Shown here in pieces: positions 7,913-17,041 of a stretch of DNA of 64,000 bases (position 1 is its first letter; every line of letters starts with the position of its first letter). Made by a program: the position numbers and the translations under genes. Source of the stretch: Paraburkholderia graminis C4D1M (GTDB taxonomy: Bacteria > Pseudomonadota > Gammaproteobacteria > Burkholderiales > Burkholderiaceae); assembly GCF_000172415.1 (NCBI RefSeq), contig NZ_ABLD01000006.1:124001-188000 (forward strand). Reading direction: 5' to 3'. Under the pieces are notes generated by a model. It made no database searches. It had not been told where the DNA came from and was given only the letters and a program-made list of their open reading frames with translations.

Positions 7913-10062
7913 ATTCGCGCATCCGTGACGCTCGCGCTGCGTCGGTGCTGCTGGTCAGCGCGTCGATGTCGGCGGGCCTGGCGTTCGCCGTGCAGGCAGT
8001 GCTTGCGCGGTCTCTGTCGCCGGCGGACTACGGGCGGTTCGCTGCTGCGCTCGCTGTCGTGACTATCGTTGCGCCGGCGGTCGGGTTCGGCGTGCCGTCG
8101 TTCTGGCTCAAAGCGTACGGCAGCGAGGGTTGGTCCGCGAGTCGATGGATGGAAGCATCCGTGCGTTTCGTCACCCGCAGCGCGCTGGTGTGTCTTCTCG
8201 CTGCCGCCTTGTGGGCATGGCTAGGCACTCCGGATGCGCAGACCGGTGCACTGCTGTTATTCATGCTGCCGGCGGTGCTGACGCAAGGCGCAATCGAGAT
8301 CGCCTCGGTGAAGTTGCAACTGGAGGAAAAATTCGGCCGGGTTGCAATGTGGCAAGGACTACAGCATGCCGGACGTCTCATGTTGCTTCTGGTGTGCTGG
8401 CGGTTGGGCGCAAGCAGCCTGATTGTCGCGGCCGGCTTTGGCTGTATTGCCGTCATTGTGACGCTCGGCGCATGGCAGTCCGTCTCGGCGCTGCGAAGCG
8501 GCGCGGTGCACCTGATCGGGCATGGACCAAAACTCGCGGAACGATTTTCGCGCGAAGGACTGCCGACGCCGCCCGTCATGGAACTGTGGCGCAACGCGCT
8601 GCCCTTCGGTGTATCCGGCCTGCTGTTTTATGCGTACGGCCAAAGCGGCCTGGTTATCGTCTCGCACCTGGGCGAACCTCAGGACGTCGGCGCATACAGC
8701 GTCGCGTTGACGATTGTTAGCGCGCTTTATCTGTTGCCGACGGTTCTGTTCCAGAAACTGCTCATGCCGCGTCTTCATCGATGGGCCGCATCGGGCGACG
8801 AACGTCTCGAGCGGATGTATCGGGAAGGCGGCAGATGGATGTTCGTCTCAGGTCTCGCGTTGGGCGCGATTGCGGCGCTGCTCGCGCCGGTCGCCATCCC
8901 GCTGGTGTTTGGCAGGCAATACGGGCAAGCGGTGCAAGTGGTCGTCATCATGGCACTGAGCACACCGTTCAGATTTTTAACGGTCTGTGCGTCGTCCTTG
9001 ATGACGACCCGCAACCTGATCCGCGTGCGCAACTGGTGCGCCGCCGCCGCGCTGCTGTTCAGCGTGGTCGCTGGACTCATCGGCGTGCTGGTCGCGGGCA
9101 CTGTCGGCGCAGCCGCCGCTTCGGTGATGGGCGAAGTGGTGTGGGCGGTGCTGTCCGTGCTGTGCGCTCGCCACTTCCTGTTCCGCGAACGGCAGCGGCC
9201 GATATCCGGCATCGACGCGCGGCCAGATGCCCGCAGCATGTCGCCAATGCCTCCGGAACAGATTCCTGTGTGCGTAATCATTCCGTGCTTTAACTGCCGC
9301 GACACGATCGGGCGTGCGGTTCAGTCTGTCTTCGAGCAAACGTGTCGTCCGCAGCAGTTGATTCTCGTCGACGATTGCAGCACGGATGGCACGCGCGAAT
9401 TGCTTCGCGAATTGGCGCAGATTTATCCGCGCAATTGGCTTCGCGTACTTCTGCAGCCGCGCAACGCGGGGCCGGGTGCGGCGCGTAACGCCGGATGGTC
9501 CGCGACGACGCTGCCGTACATCGCGTTCCTCGACTCGGATGACAGCTGGCATCCGTCGAAAATGGCGACGCAATACAAGTGGATGCGCGCGCATCCCGAG
9601 GTGGCGATAACCGGGCATCCTGTGGCGCAACTCGAAGCCGGCGATCAGCCGGCGTCTCAACCGTGGCCGGCTCGTATCGCGCCGCGCTGCGTATCGCGGC
9701 GACGCGTTCTGTTCTCGAACCGCTTCACGCCCTCGAGCATTTTGATGCGCGCGGACGTCGGCGCACGTTTCGATGAAAACAAGCGCCACGCCGAAGACTA
9801 TTTCATGTTGCTGGAAGTGGTGCTCGTGGAGGGAGGCGAGGCCTATCTGTTCCCTTCCGCGCTTTCGTACATTTACAAGGCGCAGTTCGGCGCGCAAACC
9901 GGACTGAGCGCCCAGCTCCTGAAAATCCAGAAAGGCGAGCAGGACAACTACCTGCGCTTGCGCCGTCGACGAGTGATCGGTCCTGGTGAATGGCTGTGTT
10001 TTTCCGCCTTGAGCGCGGCGAAATATCTGCGGCGCTGCCTGCTGTCACGGAGGTTTGCGTGA
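7909..10062 (+). CDS. fusion protein: Wzx-type oligosaccharide flippase plus GT2 glycosyltransferase
   Basis: A single 717-residue frame joins two usually separate exopolysaccharide functions. Residues about 1-440 form a 12-segment MATE/MVF-type flippase that would move the lipid-linked repeat across the inner membrane. After a linker (about 430-450, with SPMPPEQIP) comes a GT-A glycosyltransferase family 2 domain: VIIPCFNC, LVDDCSTDGT, PRNAGPGAARNAG and the DxD-type FLDSDDSW. The fusion would tether a sugar transferase to the flippase. An ATGA overlap with the kinase gene couples translation. An internal start near 9238-9250 could also make the transferase alone. Confidence 0.85.
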   Translation: MNSRIRDARAASVLLVSASMSAGLAFAVQAVLARSLSPADYGRFAAALAVVTIVAPAVGFGVPSFWLKAYGSEGWSASRWMEASVRFVTRSALVCLLAAALWAWLGTPDAQTGALLLFMLPAVLTQGAIEIASVKLQLEEKFGRVAMWQGLQHAGRLMLLLVCWRLGASSLIVAAGFGCIAVIVTLGAWQSVSALRSGAVHLIGHGPKLAERFSREGLPTPPVMELWRNALPFGVSGLLFYAYGQSGLVIVSHLGEPQDVGAYSVALTIVSALYLLPTVLFQKLLMPRLHRWAASGDERLERMYREGGRWMFVSGLALGAIAALLAPVAIPLVFGRQYGQAVQVVVIMALSTPFRFLTVCASSLMTTRNLIRVRNWCAAAALLFSVVAGLIGVLVAGTVGAAAASVMGEVVWAVLSVLCARHFLFRERQRPISGIDARPDARSMSPMPPEQIPVCVIIPCFNCRDTIGRAVQSVFEQTCRPQQLILVDDCSTDGTRELLRELAQIYPRNWLRVLLQPRNAGPGAARNAGWSATTLPYIAFLDSDDSWHPSKMATQYKWMRAHPEVAITGHPVAQLEAGDQPASQPWPARIAPRCVSRRRVLFSNRFTPSSILMRADVGARFDENKRHAEDYFMLLEVVLVEGGEAYLFPSALSYIYKAQFGAQTGLSAQLLKIQKGEQDNYLRLRRRRVIGPGEWLCFSALSAAKYLRRCLLSRRFA

Positions 10063-10111
10063 GACGCATAGGGGCGATTACCGCAACACGACAAGCGGGG
10101 TGGTGCGGCTC

Positions 10112-11152
10112 ATGACGTACTACCTCGTGCCGTTGCTGTTCTTCTATCTCGGCGTCGCGCTGTGCGTTGCGTACGGTGGAACCAGCACCGCTGTCATTGT
10201 GACGTGTGCGCTGCCGATGGTCGCGCTCGCGGTCTTGCGCGGCCATTGCGGCACCGACACGGCCGCCTACTACCAGGCGTTCGCCGATCTGGGCCAGGGA
10301 AACGGCTATGGCGGCGAGCCGCTGTTCAATGCGTATGCGAGGCTTCTCTGGGCTATCGAGCCCGACCCGCGCTTCGTCGTCAACAGTGTGTCGATGACAA
10401 CCGCGCTGCTGTTGCTCTGGTCCATTTCACGCAGTCGTCATGGCATCTGGTTCGGCGGCCTCGTGCTCGTGCCCGGCATGTTCTATGAACTGACCATGAA
10501 CGTGATGCGATTCGGCCTTGCGGCTTCGATCTTTCTGCTGGCCACGCGCTTCTCGCCGCAGCGAAAGCCGCTTCGGTATTTCATCTTCGCGGTGGTCGGG
10601 ACGTGTGTGCATTTCTCATCGGCATTGCTGTTCCTGCTCTTTGTCGCGACCACGCGGCGCGGGCACACGATCATGTTCGTCGGTGCGGCGCTGGCTGTCG
10701 CCGGCGGGTCGTTGCTGGTCCCAGGCTACCTCGCCGACAAGACGAGTCTTTACACCGGCATCGAAGCGCCCAATGCAACGTCTGGATTGCTGTTCCTGTT
10801 GATCCAGTTGCTCATGCTGGGCGTGATGGTCATGCATCGGCGGCAGTTCGCGATTCCACCCGTCGGCTGGATGATTTTTGCCGTGCTGGCAGCGGCGCTT
10901 TACGGCATGACACAGGTCACGTATGCGGGCATCCGCTTCCAGCTGATTCTCGTCTATCTGATGCTGGTTGTGCTTTGGCGTCAGTTTGCTCCGCCGACGG
11001 GGCGGATGAACACAAGGTTGGCGGCGTGGCTGTTCGCCATCGGTCTCATCGCACTCGCGGGACGAATCCACAACATGAGCGATGAAGAAGGTCGTGGCGC
11101 ATCGCCATTCCTGCCTTATCGCGCAGCGCCAGAATTGCAGAATATGGAGTAG
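10112..11152 (+). CDS. wzy: Wzy-type polysaccharide polymerase (EpsG-like membrane protein)
   Basis: Highly hydrophobic protein of about 346 residues with roughly ten membrane segments, fitting the EpsG/Wzy O-antigen polymerase group that joins repeat units in the periplasm. Typical features are an early loop with RGHCGTDTAAYYQAFADLG and a later FNAYARLLW. I chose ATG 10112, where the hydrophobic MTYYLVPLLFFYLG begins; an in-frame TTG at 10055 would overlap the previous gene. The call relies on topology and position between flippase and glycosyltransferase genes, because Wzy sequences are poorly conserved. Confidence 0.78.
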   Translation: MTYYLVPLLFFYLGVALCVAYGGTSTAVIVTCALPMVALAVLRGHCGTDTAAYYQAFADLGQGNGYGGEPLFNAYARLLWAIEPDPRFVVNSVSMTTALLLLWSISRSRHGIWFGGLVLVPGMFYELTMNVMRFGLAASIFLLATRFSPQRKPLRYFIFAVVGTCVHFSSALLFLLFVATTRRGHTIMFVGAALAVAGGSLLVPGYLADKTSLYTGIEAPNATSGLLFLLIQLLMLGVMVMHRRQFAIPPVGWMIFAVLAAALYGMTQVTYAGIRFQLILVYLMLVVLWRQFAPPTGRMNTRLAAWLFAIGLIALAGRIHNMSDEEGRGASPFLPYRAAPELQNME

Positions 11153-12321
11153 TGATCTTGCGGCAAAAAATCGTACACGTAACAGAAGCGCTGGGTGGCG
11201 GCGTGCTGCATTGCGTGGTTCTTCTAGCTAATCGTCAGGCCGCTGCGGGCGATGACGTCGTTGTGCTCCATTCCGTGCGCAAAGATACGCCGCTTAACGC
11301 AACGCTGAATAAGTTGTTCGATCCGCGCGTGCGTCGCCGGGTCGTGGAAATGCAAACTGCCATAGGAGTTCGCGACCTCTCGAGTCTGGGCAGGCTTTTC
11401 GTCGAGCTGTTTCGGGAGCGGCCCGACATTGTTCATCTCCACTCGTCGAAGGCGGCGGCGCTAGGCCGCATCGCCACGCGGTTGCTCGGACTAAGCGGGT
11501 GCACGATCTATTCGCCGCACGGGTTTGCGTTTCTGAAAGAGGACACGTCTGCGTTAAAGGCAAAGCTGTTCCTGTTAATCGAACGGACGCTGCATGCAAT
11601 GGGCGGGCACATCGTTGCATGCTCAAAAAGCGAATGGCGTTACGCGCGAATGTTGCTTTCGAATCCGCAACGCACGAGCCTTGTCGAGAACGCGGTGAAG
11701 CTCGATGACTTCGGGGCCGACACCACGAGACAAACTCGCGAGCAGGTCGTCGTATGCACGTCGGCGCGCGTTACCTATCAGAAGGCGCCGTGGCGATTCA
11801 CGCAGCTTGCCCAACGTCTCGCGCGAGCATCCAACGTCCGTGCTGTGTGGTATGGCGATGGCGAAGCGGAAGCGATTGATCGCTGGATCGATCGCGAGGT
11901 CGTTGAGTTGAGTGGATGGATTGCCGCGCCGGAATTGAGGCGAGCGCTTCAGCAATGCGACATCTTCGTTTTGCCTTCGCTATGGGAGGGCATGCCGATT
12001 GCGCTGATAGAGGCGCAGGCGGCGGGGTTGCCGGCGGTCGCCAGTCGCATCGTCGGCAATCGGGATGTCATCGTCCACGGCGTGACCGGCTTCCTCGCAA
12101 GCAACGATGCGGAGCTCGAGCATTACACACGTCGATTGATCGACGACCCGCAATTACGCGAACGAATGGGCACGGCGGCGGCGAAGCATGCGCTTGCCCG
12201 GTTCGACGACGCCCGATTGTTTCGCTCTTACGTCGGCATTTACCGGCGTCTGCTGTCGCCAGTGCATGCTCATCATTCGCCGGCCCTGACTCGCGCACTT
12301 TCAACAGAGGTCTTGAAATGA
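11152..12321 (+). CDS. GT4 family glycosyltransferase
   Basis: Cytoplasmic GT-B fold retaining glycosyltransferase adding a sugar to the lipid-linked repeat. The 389-residue protein starts with GTG at 11152, sharing one base with the polymerase stop. The N-terminal domain has the flexible glycine motif EALGGGVLH; the C-terminal domain has VCTSARVTYQKAPWRF, VLPSLWEGMPIALIEAQAAGLPAVAS (the E-x7-E nucleotide-sugar motif) and GVTGFL. The sugar donor and acceptor cannot be told from sequence. It overlaps the next gene by ATGA. Confidence 0.9.
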   Translation: MILRQKIVHVTEALGGGVLHCVVLLANRQAAAGDDVVVLHSVRKDTPLNATLNKLFDPRVRRRVVEMQTAIGVRDLSSLGRLFVELFRERPDIVHLHSSKAAALGRIATRLLGLSGCTIYSPHGFAFLKEDTSALKAKLFLLIERTLHAMGGHIVACSKSEWRYARMLLSNPQRTSLVENAVKLDDFGADTTRQTREQVVVCTSARVTYQKAPWRFTQLAQRLARASNVRAVWYGDGEAEAIDRWIDREVVELSGWIAAPELRRALQQCDIFVLPSLWEGMPIALIEAQAAGLPAVASRIVGNRDVIVHGVTGFLASNDAELEHYTRRLIDDPQLRERMGTAAAKHALARFDDARLFRSYVGIYRRLLSPVHAHHSPALTRALSTEVLK

Positions 12322-13520
12322 ACGACTTCGACGTAGCGGCGCCGGCCGCCGCGCAATCGAATGGGTGCAATAAGGGCGGACGTGGCCGCAGCACAGCTCG
12401 CGCATCGGGTAGCCGCACGACCCGCATTGCTTTCTTCGGATTCTATGGAAGGCGCAACTTCGGCGACGACCTGTTCGGATATCTGTTGCAGTCCATATCG
12501 CTTCGGGCACGAGGCATCGAGCCGTTGATCGTGGGCGCTTCACCGGCGCAAGAGTTGACGCACTCGTTCCATCTGCCGGGGGCACGTAGCCTATGGATGC
12601 GAAGAGGCGGAGTCGGTGCCGCGGTACGCTCGGTCACTTATGTTGCAGCGATGTTGTCTGCGCGGGCGGCCATTTTCGGTGGAGGCTCGCTATTTGGTGC
12701 TAACGCTTCGCTGTCCTTTGCGAAGCTGATCGTTCGTTTGGGCCGGCGGCTCAGCAAGCCGGTCGCAGCGCTTGGCGTTTCGGTCGGACCGTTTGCATCG
12801 GTAGAGCGGCGAAGCGCATTCGAGGCTGTCCTTCGCGACATACCATACGTGGCCGTGCGCGATGAAGCGTCGGTTCGCCTCGTCGCCGAAGTGACAGGAT
12901 CGGCGCCCGTCAATCTCAGGGATCTTGCTTTTGCGTTGCCTGCGATCTACACGCCAAAGCGCAGACCGTCTGATAGACGAACGCTGATCGTGTCCATTCA
13001 CCTGCGCCAATATACTGACGCGGTGCTTGCGATACTTGCGTACGTCGACAGCCAGCGGCTTGTGGATGAAGTGCTATTTGTCTCGCTGGACGAAGAAAGT
13101 GTTGCGGTGACAGGAGACATCGCTCGCCTGTTCTCGCCGTCGAACGTTTCGGTGGAGCGTTTTCGATACGGGGACTCGATCACAGCGGTCGTGGATCTAC
13201 TCGCCGCAGCGGCCTGTGTCGTTACTTCGAAACTGCACGGCGCGATCGTCAGCTTTGTGTATGACGTCCCAACAATGCTGTTCTGCTACCAGCCAAAGTG
13301 TGCGGAATTCCTGCGCGACAATGCATTACCGGGTCCGCATGAGCCGCTGCCGGTCGAGGACGTCTGCGTCGATCATGTCGCCCGGCTTCTTACGCAAGAG
13401 ACGACAAAAGCGCGCTATGGCGACGCCGAGTGGTATCGCGACCGGTTCACTGATTTCATCGCAGACGCCGGCAATGGCGGACACGCGCGGTTGCCGCTTT
13501 CCGACGAGGTCGTGGGATAG
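12318..13520 (+). CDS. polysaccharide pyruvyl transferase family protein
   Basis: Member of the PS_pyruv_trans family, which places pyruvate ketals on exopolysaccharide sugars from phosphoenolpyruvate, giving the polymer negative charge. The start is the ATG at 12318 overlapping the previous stop (ATGA), giving 400 residues; an upstream extension in this frame runs through the glycosyltransferase gene and is rejected. Seen: IAFFGFYGRRNFGDDLFGYLL near residue 40, AIFGGGSLFG, LGVSVGPF, YVAVRDEASVRL, and the C-terminal TSKLHGAIVSFVYDVPTMLF. It is the last gene of the operon and is followed by a hairpin. Confidence 0.88.
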   Translation: MNDFDVAAPAAAQSNGCNKGGRGRSTARASGSRTTRIAFFGFYGRRNFGDDLFGYLLQSISLRARGIEPLIVGASPAQELTHSFHLPGARSLWMRRGGVGAAVRSVTYVAAMLSARAAIFGGGSLFGANASLSFAKLIVRLGRRLSKPVAALGVSVGPFASVERRSAFEAVLRDIPYVAVRDEASVRLVAEVTGSAPVNLRDLAFALPAIYTPKRRPSDRRTLIVSIHLRQYTDAVLAILAYVDSQRLVDEVLFVSLDEESVAVTGDIARLFSPSNVSVERFRYGDSITAVVDLLAAAACVVTSKLHGAIVSFVYDVPTMLFCYQPKCAEFLRDNALPGPHEPLPVEDVCVDHVARLLTQETTKARYGDAEWYRDRFTDFIADAGNGGHARLPLSDEVVG

Positions 13521-13574
13521 GCTAGGCGCATCCGGCTGCCGTGATCCGGCAATTCGATCCGGAATGTAGTTATG

Positions 13575-13609
13575 TCGGAACACGGTCGCCGTTGGCCGTG
13601 TTTCTTCCG
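13575..13609 (+). terminator. hairpin after the exopolysaccharide operon
   Basis: The inverted repeat AACACGG / CCGTGTT is extended by outer TCGGAA / TTCCGA with a small bulge, between the pyruvyltransferase stop and the convergent LysE gene. It lacks a strong T tract, so it is a probable rather than certain intrinsic terminator. Confidence 0.5.
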
Positions 13610-13629
13610 ACCCGCACCTCAACGCCGCC

Positions 13630-14250
13630 CTAACCCCGCCTAACCATCAAAAACCCCACCCCCATCGCAGCCAGAAACGCCCCACAGCATCGATTAAACC
13701 ACCGCCTCACCCGCGCGCGCACCAGCCACTTGCCGAGATACATGCCGGCCCACGAATAGAGCGCGATCGCCACGCATTCGAGCACGAGAAAACTCGCGCC
13801 GAGCACGGCGAATTGCGGCAGCATCGGCTTCGCGATGTCGACAAATTGCGGTAAAAACGCGGTGAACACGAGGATCGCCTTCGGATTGCCGGCGGCCACG
13901 AGAAACTCGCGCCGCGCGACGGTCGCGAGCGATGCGCACTGCTCCTGCGTGGTGTCGATGGCCGGCGCGTCGCTGCGCCACAGTTGAATGGCAAGCCAGA
14001 TCAGGTACGCGGCGCCGGCCAATTTGATCGCGAGAAAAAACCACGCCGACGCATGCAGCACGACCGCGAGGCCGGTCGCGGCCAGCACGATCATCGCCGC
14101 GAACGCGACGAGCCGTCCCACGCCGCCGAGGAACGCCGTCATGAAGCCGTGCCGCGCGGCGACGTTGATCGATAGAAGATTGTTCGGCCCAGGCGCGAGA
14201 TTGATCGCGAAGCAGGCGGGAAGAAAAAAGAGCCAGGCGGTAGTGGACAT
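13630..14250 (-). CDS. LysE/RhtB family amino-acid exporter
   Basis: Inner-membrane exporter of the LysE superfamily, 206 residues with about six membrane segments, the normal size. The N-terminal signature is NLAPGPNNLLSINVAARHG, followed by a glycine-rich second helix; the middle has GNPKAILVFTAFLPQF, also typical. The family exports amino acids such as lysine, threonine or homoserine lactone; the substrate is not predictable here. It is convergent with the exopolysaccharide operon and is one of two LysE paralogues within 2.5 kb. Confidence 0.9.
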   Translation of the reverse strand: MSTTAWLFFLPACFAINLAPGPNNLLSINVAARHGFMTAFLGGVGRLVAFAAMIVLAATGLAVVLHASAWFFLAIKLAGAAYLIWLAIQLWRSDAPAIDTTQEQCASLATVARREFLVAAGNPKAILVFTAFLPQFVDIAKPMLPQFAVLGASFLVLECVAIALYSWAGMYLGKWLVRARVRRWFNRCCGAFLAAMGVGFLMVRRG

Positions 14251-14431
14251 GGAGCCTCGCGGAGTGAGTGCTCATGGGCGCCGGCGCGGTTGGCGCGGCA
14301 CGCACAAGAGCGCAGCAAAAAAGCAGCGGCATGCGCTGCTTCCAATTGTAGCGAACCGGGCGGCGCGTCTCTCCTGGTATCTCCGCTACCGTGCGTTGCG
14401 CACATAAACGTACACGTCTACGTCGCGCCCG

Positions 14432-14977
14432 CTAGTTCACAGCGTTGATGAACCCGGCGTCCTTCACCAATGCGTCGACGCTGAGCTTGACCGTGTCCTC
14501 GATCGCAACAGTGTTGCTGGTGAATTTCGGCGACTTCCGTTTGACGGTTTTGGTGGTCGAGAACACGACCTTGTGCGTGACGGCGTCGGTCACGACATAG
14601 CGCATCTGCAGAGTCCAGAGCGCCGGCGTGCGAACGTCGTCGACGCTGAATTTTTCGATGCTGCCGCTCAGCAGTTTGCGCCTGTCGTCGAGATGGAAGC
14701 CCACCACCTTCAGGCGGCTCGCCACACTCTCGCGCACGGTCTCGCTGATGTCGTTCTTCAGCACGACCACGGTCATCGCCGTATTTTCGATGCGGTTCGG
14801 CGACACGCGGCCATCGACAGCCGGCATGTAGGCGAAGTCGCGCGCGGGCGCGACGCTGAGCCAACCCGTGGACGAAGCGGCGGCGCGCGGCGCACTATGA
14901 CTGTTGAGACCGAACCACGACCATGAGCAGGCCGACAGCATCAAAGGCAGCGCGACGGCGCCGCAGCCCTTGAGCAT
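14432..14977 (-). CDS. putative lipoprotein, YajG-like
   Basis: Predicted 181-residue lipoprotein starting at the ATG complement at 14975-14977, giving MLKGCGAVALPLMLSAC with lipobox LSAC. The mature part has YMPAVDGRVSPNRIENTAMTV, FHLDDRRKLLSGSIEKF and a C-terminal DTVKLSVDALVKDAGFINAV, a layout like YajG-type lipoproteins that sit at the membrane and have no defined activity. An upstream ATG at 15019 would add 14 residues before the signal and is less likely. The family link is by appearance only. Confidence 0.7.
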   Translation of the reverse strand: MLKGCGAVALPLMLSACSWSWFGLNSHSAPRAAASSTGWLSVAPARDFAYMPAVDGRVSPNRIENTAMTVVVLKNDISETVRESVASRLKVVGFHLDDRRKLLSGSIEKFSVDDVRTPALWTLQMRYVVTDAVTHKVVFSTTKTVKRKSPKFTSNTVAIEDTVKLSVDALVKDAGFINAVN

Positions 14978-15199
14978 TGTGATTCGTATAGACGCTGACG
15001 GGCGCGCAAGATGCGGCACAAGCGAACGATGCCGCGCCGATTCGGGCGCTGCGTGGGGACAAGCGGCGGTCGAGATCAGAGGAGTGGCCCTTTAAGTGGT
15101 GGCACGTGCTGGCGGTACATTCATACGCCGTTCGAGAACAGCATGGTAACAGCGGCCACTCGCAAGCCATCTTCTAAATAAAACTCGAACGCGCCGCTA

Positions 15200-15850
15200 T
15201 CAGAAGAAGCCGGCCTTGCCTTGCGTCATATCGACCAACGTGCGGCGCGCGTCGTCGATTTTATTGACCGGCAAACGGATCGTCATTTTCACGAGCATTG
15301 CGTGCGCGGTATCGGCGAGCGCGTAGCTTTCCGCTTCGATCCAGCGACGCACCTTGGCTTCGTCGGCGTAACCGACTTCGACGATCAGCGATCCTTGAGC
15401 AATCCGTTCGACGCGCGGCGCGTCCAGCAGCGCGGAGGCGATCGCGTCCGTATAGGCGCGCACGAGGCCGCCCGCGCCGAGCTTCACGCCGCCGTAATAG
15501 CGGACGACGGCGGCCAGCACGCCGTCCAGATCGTGATGCCGCAGCACTTCGAGAATCGGCCGGCCCGCGGTGCCGGAAGGCTCGCCGTCGTCGGACATGC
15601 CTGATTGGCCGCCTGCCAGCAACGCCCAGCACACATGCGTCGCGGCCGCATGCTCGTCGCGCAGACGGCGCAGTTCGTCCATCGCGGCGTCGCGATCCTC
15701 GACGGGTATCGCATACGCAATAAACCGGCTCTTGCGAATCTCGAGTTCGTGGATGTGCCGCGCCGACAACGTGTAAGTCACCTGGAAATTCCGCTCAATA
15801 GCCTGCGATAAAAAACGTCGGAGCCGGCTTTCGGCCCAGACTCGAATCAT
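15200..15850 (-). CDS. yigZ: YigZ/IMPACT family protein
   Basis: Member of the conserved YigZ (UPF0029/IMPACT) family, implicated in translation-related regulation but without an agreed biochemical role. The start chosen is the ATG complement at 15848-15850 (MIRVWAESRL), giving 216 residues; a much longer upstream extension crosses unrelated sequence. Family motifs are seen: RKSRFIAYAIPV, THVCWALLAG, MSDDGEPSGTAGRPILEVL and VVRYYGGVKLGAGGLVRAY. The C-terminal 70 residues match the DUF1949 part that usually follows. It is divergent from the second LysE gene. Confidence 0.9.
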   Translation of the reverse strand: MIRVWAESRLRRFLSQAIERNFQVTYTLSARHIHELEIRKSRFIAYAIPVEDRDAAMDELRRLRDEHAAATHVCWALLAGGQSGMSDDGEPSGTAGRPILEVLRHHDLDGVLAAVVRYYGGVKLGAGGLVRAYTDAIASALLDAPRVERIAQGSLIVEVGYADEAKVRRWIEAESYALADTAHAMLVKMTIRLPVNKIDDARRTLVDMTQGKAGFF

Positions 15851-15995
15851 AGCGACTTTGCGATGCGGGCTGTCGTGCGAGCGCGAACGCAAGCACCAAC
15901 GCAACCGCAAGCAGGCACAAGCGCGAGCGCGGTACACTTTGCGGAGCACGAATTGAACGGAACCGCCAATCAGCAGGAAACCGCGAGGAGACAGA

Positions 15996-16631
15996 ATGAA
16001 CAGCATGCTCGAGTTGTCCACGTTAGGCACCTTCGTCGCCGTCGTACTCGGTCTTTTTCTGATTCCGGGGCCCGCGGTCCTGCTGGTTCTGACACGCACG
16101 GTTCACGGAGGACGCAAGGCCGGCATCTTCACCGGCCTCGGCATTGCGGTGGGCGACTTCGTTCATACGCTCGGCGCGGCAGTCGGTCTTTCAGCGTTGC
16201 TGATGACGTCGGCGCTCGCCTTCAACGCGGTCAAGTGGATCGGCGCGCTTTATCTCGTCTATCTCGGCATTCGGGCCTTGCGCGAAAAACCGGCGAGCGG
16301 CGAGATGCCTGCGAGCGCACCCGTGTCGGCGTCGAAAGCGTTCTTTCAGGCCATTCCCGCCGAAGTGCTCAATCCGAAAACCGCGCTCTTCTTTCTCGCG
16401 TTTCTGCCGCAGTTCGTGCATCCCGAGCACGGGTCGACGTTCTTGCAGTTCACCACCTTGGGCCTGATTTTCGTCGGCATGAGCGCGCTTTACACGACGC
16501 TGATCGTGTTGACGATTCGCCCGCTCGGCAGACTCGTTGGGCGCCTGACGTGGCTGCGCCGCTGGCAGAACAAGATTATCGGCGTGCTGTTCATATCGCT
16601 CGGCCTGCGCGTAGCGACGCAAACGCGCTAA
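15996..16631 (+). CDS. LysE/RhtB family amino-acid exporter (second copy)
   Basis: A 211-residue inner-membrane exporter with six predicted helices, ATG at 15996 preceded by GCGAGGAGA. The family signature IPGPAVLLVLTRTVHGGRKAG sits at residues about 25-45, and AEVLNPKTALFFLAFLPQFV in the middle. It differs clearly from the first LysE protein at 13630-14250, so it is an older paralogue rather than a recent duplicate. The substrate is unknown; the RhtB subgroup typically exports homoserine, threonine or similar compounds. Confidence 0.9.
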   Translation: MNSMLELSTLGTFVAVVLGLFLIPGPAVLLVLTRTVHGGRKAGIFTGLGIAVGDFVHTLGAAVGLSALLMTSALAFNAVKWIGALYLVYLGIRALREKPASGEMPASAPVSASKAFFQAIPAEVLNPKTALFFLAFLPQFVHPEHGSTFLQFTTLGLIFVGMSALYTTLIVLTIRPLGRLVGRLTWLRRWQNKIIGVLFISLGLRVATQTR

Positions 16632-16655
16632 GCGGGCGGCCGCGCGCCGCGACGG

Positions 16656-17024
16656 CTAGATGTTGCGGCGCTGTCTTCGCAAACGCCCTTCGCGCGCGTA
16701 TTCGATCTGTTCCTGAGTGCGCACCGCGAGCCTTTCCTGCTCCGCACGGCTGATTTGCCGCGTATCGTCGATTTCGCCGACGCGCAGTACTTCCTGCGCG
16801 AGGCGGATACGCAGCGTCATGAGCGGTTCGCCGCGTTCGACGAGCGTGCGGTCCGCGGCGCGTGCCTGCTGCACGCCGCAGTCGATCAGATTGCGCAGTT
16901 CGAGCAGCGTAAGCCGCTGCCGCTGGATTTCGAGGATGAGCCGCTGCACCGCGCGCTCGTCACGCGCGCGCCAGAAGGCGCGCAGCTCGGCAAGCGTGGG
17001 AGGCTCGAAGGGAGGAAGACGCAT
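16656..17024 (-). CDS. 122-residue helical protein of unknown function under an SOS box
   Basis: Not a family I recognise. The protein is almost all charged amphipathic helix (RDERAVQRLILEIQRQRLT, RTQEQIEYAREGRLRRQRR), rich in Arg, Glu and Leu, with no signal peptide or membrane segment; it could form a coiled coil or bind nucleic acid through its basic C-terminus. The start codon lies 17 bases downstream of a near-consensus LexA box (17042-17057), so it is probably a single-gene SOS-induced unit. A role in DNA damage response is inferred from that site alone. Confidence 0.7.
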   Translation of the reverse strand: MRLPPFEPPTLAELRAFWRARDERAVQRLILEIQRQRLTLLELRNLIDCGVQQARAADRTLVERGEPLMTLRIRLAQEVLRVGEIDDTRQISRAEQERLAVRTQEQIEYAREGRLRRQRRNI

Positions 17025-17041
17025 TGCTCATACGAAAAGTA

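Noticed and set aside
11916..12317. N-terminal extension of the pyruvyltransferase frame through the glycosyltransferase gene
   Set aside because: The glycosyltransferase occupies this stretch with clear GT-B motifs; the ATG at 12318 in the ATGA overlap is the natural start.
15851..16099. Upstream extension of the YigZ frame
   Set aside because: It overlaps the start of the divergent LysE gene, and the family normally begins near the ATG at 15850.
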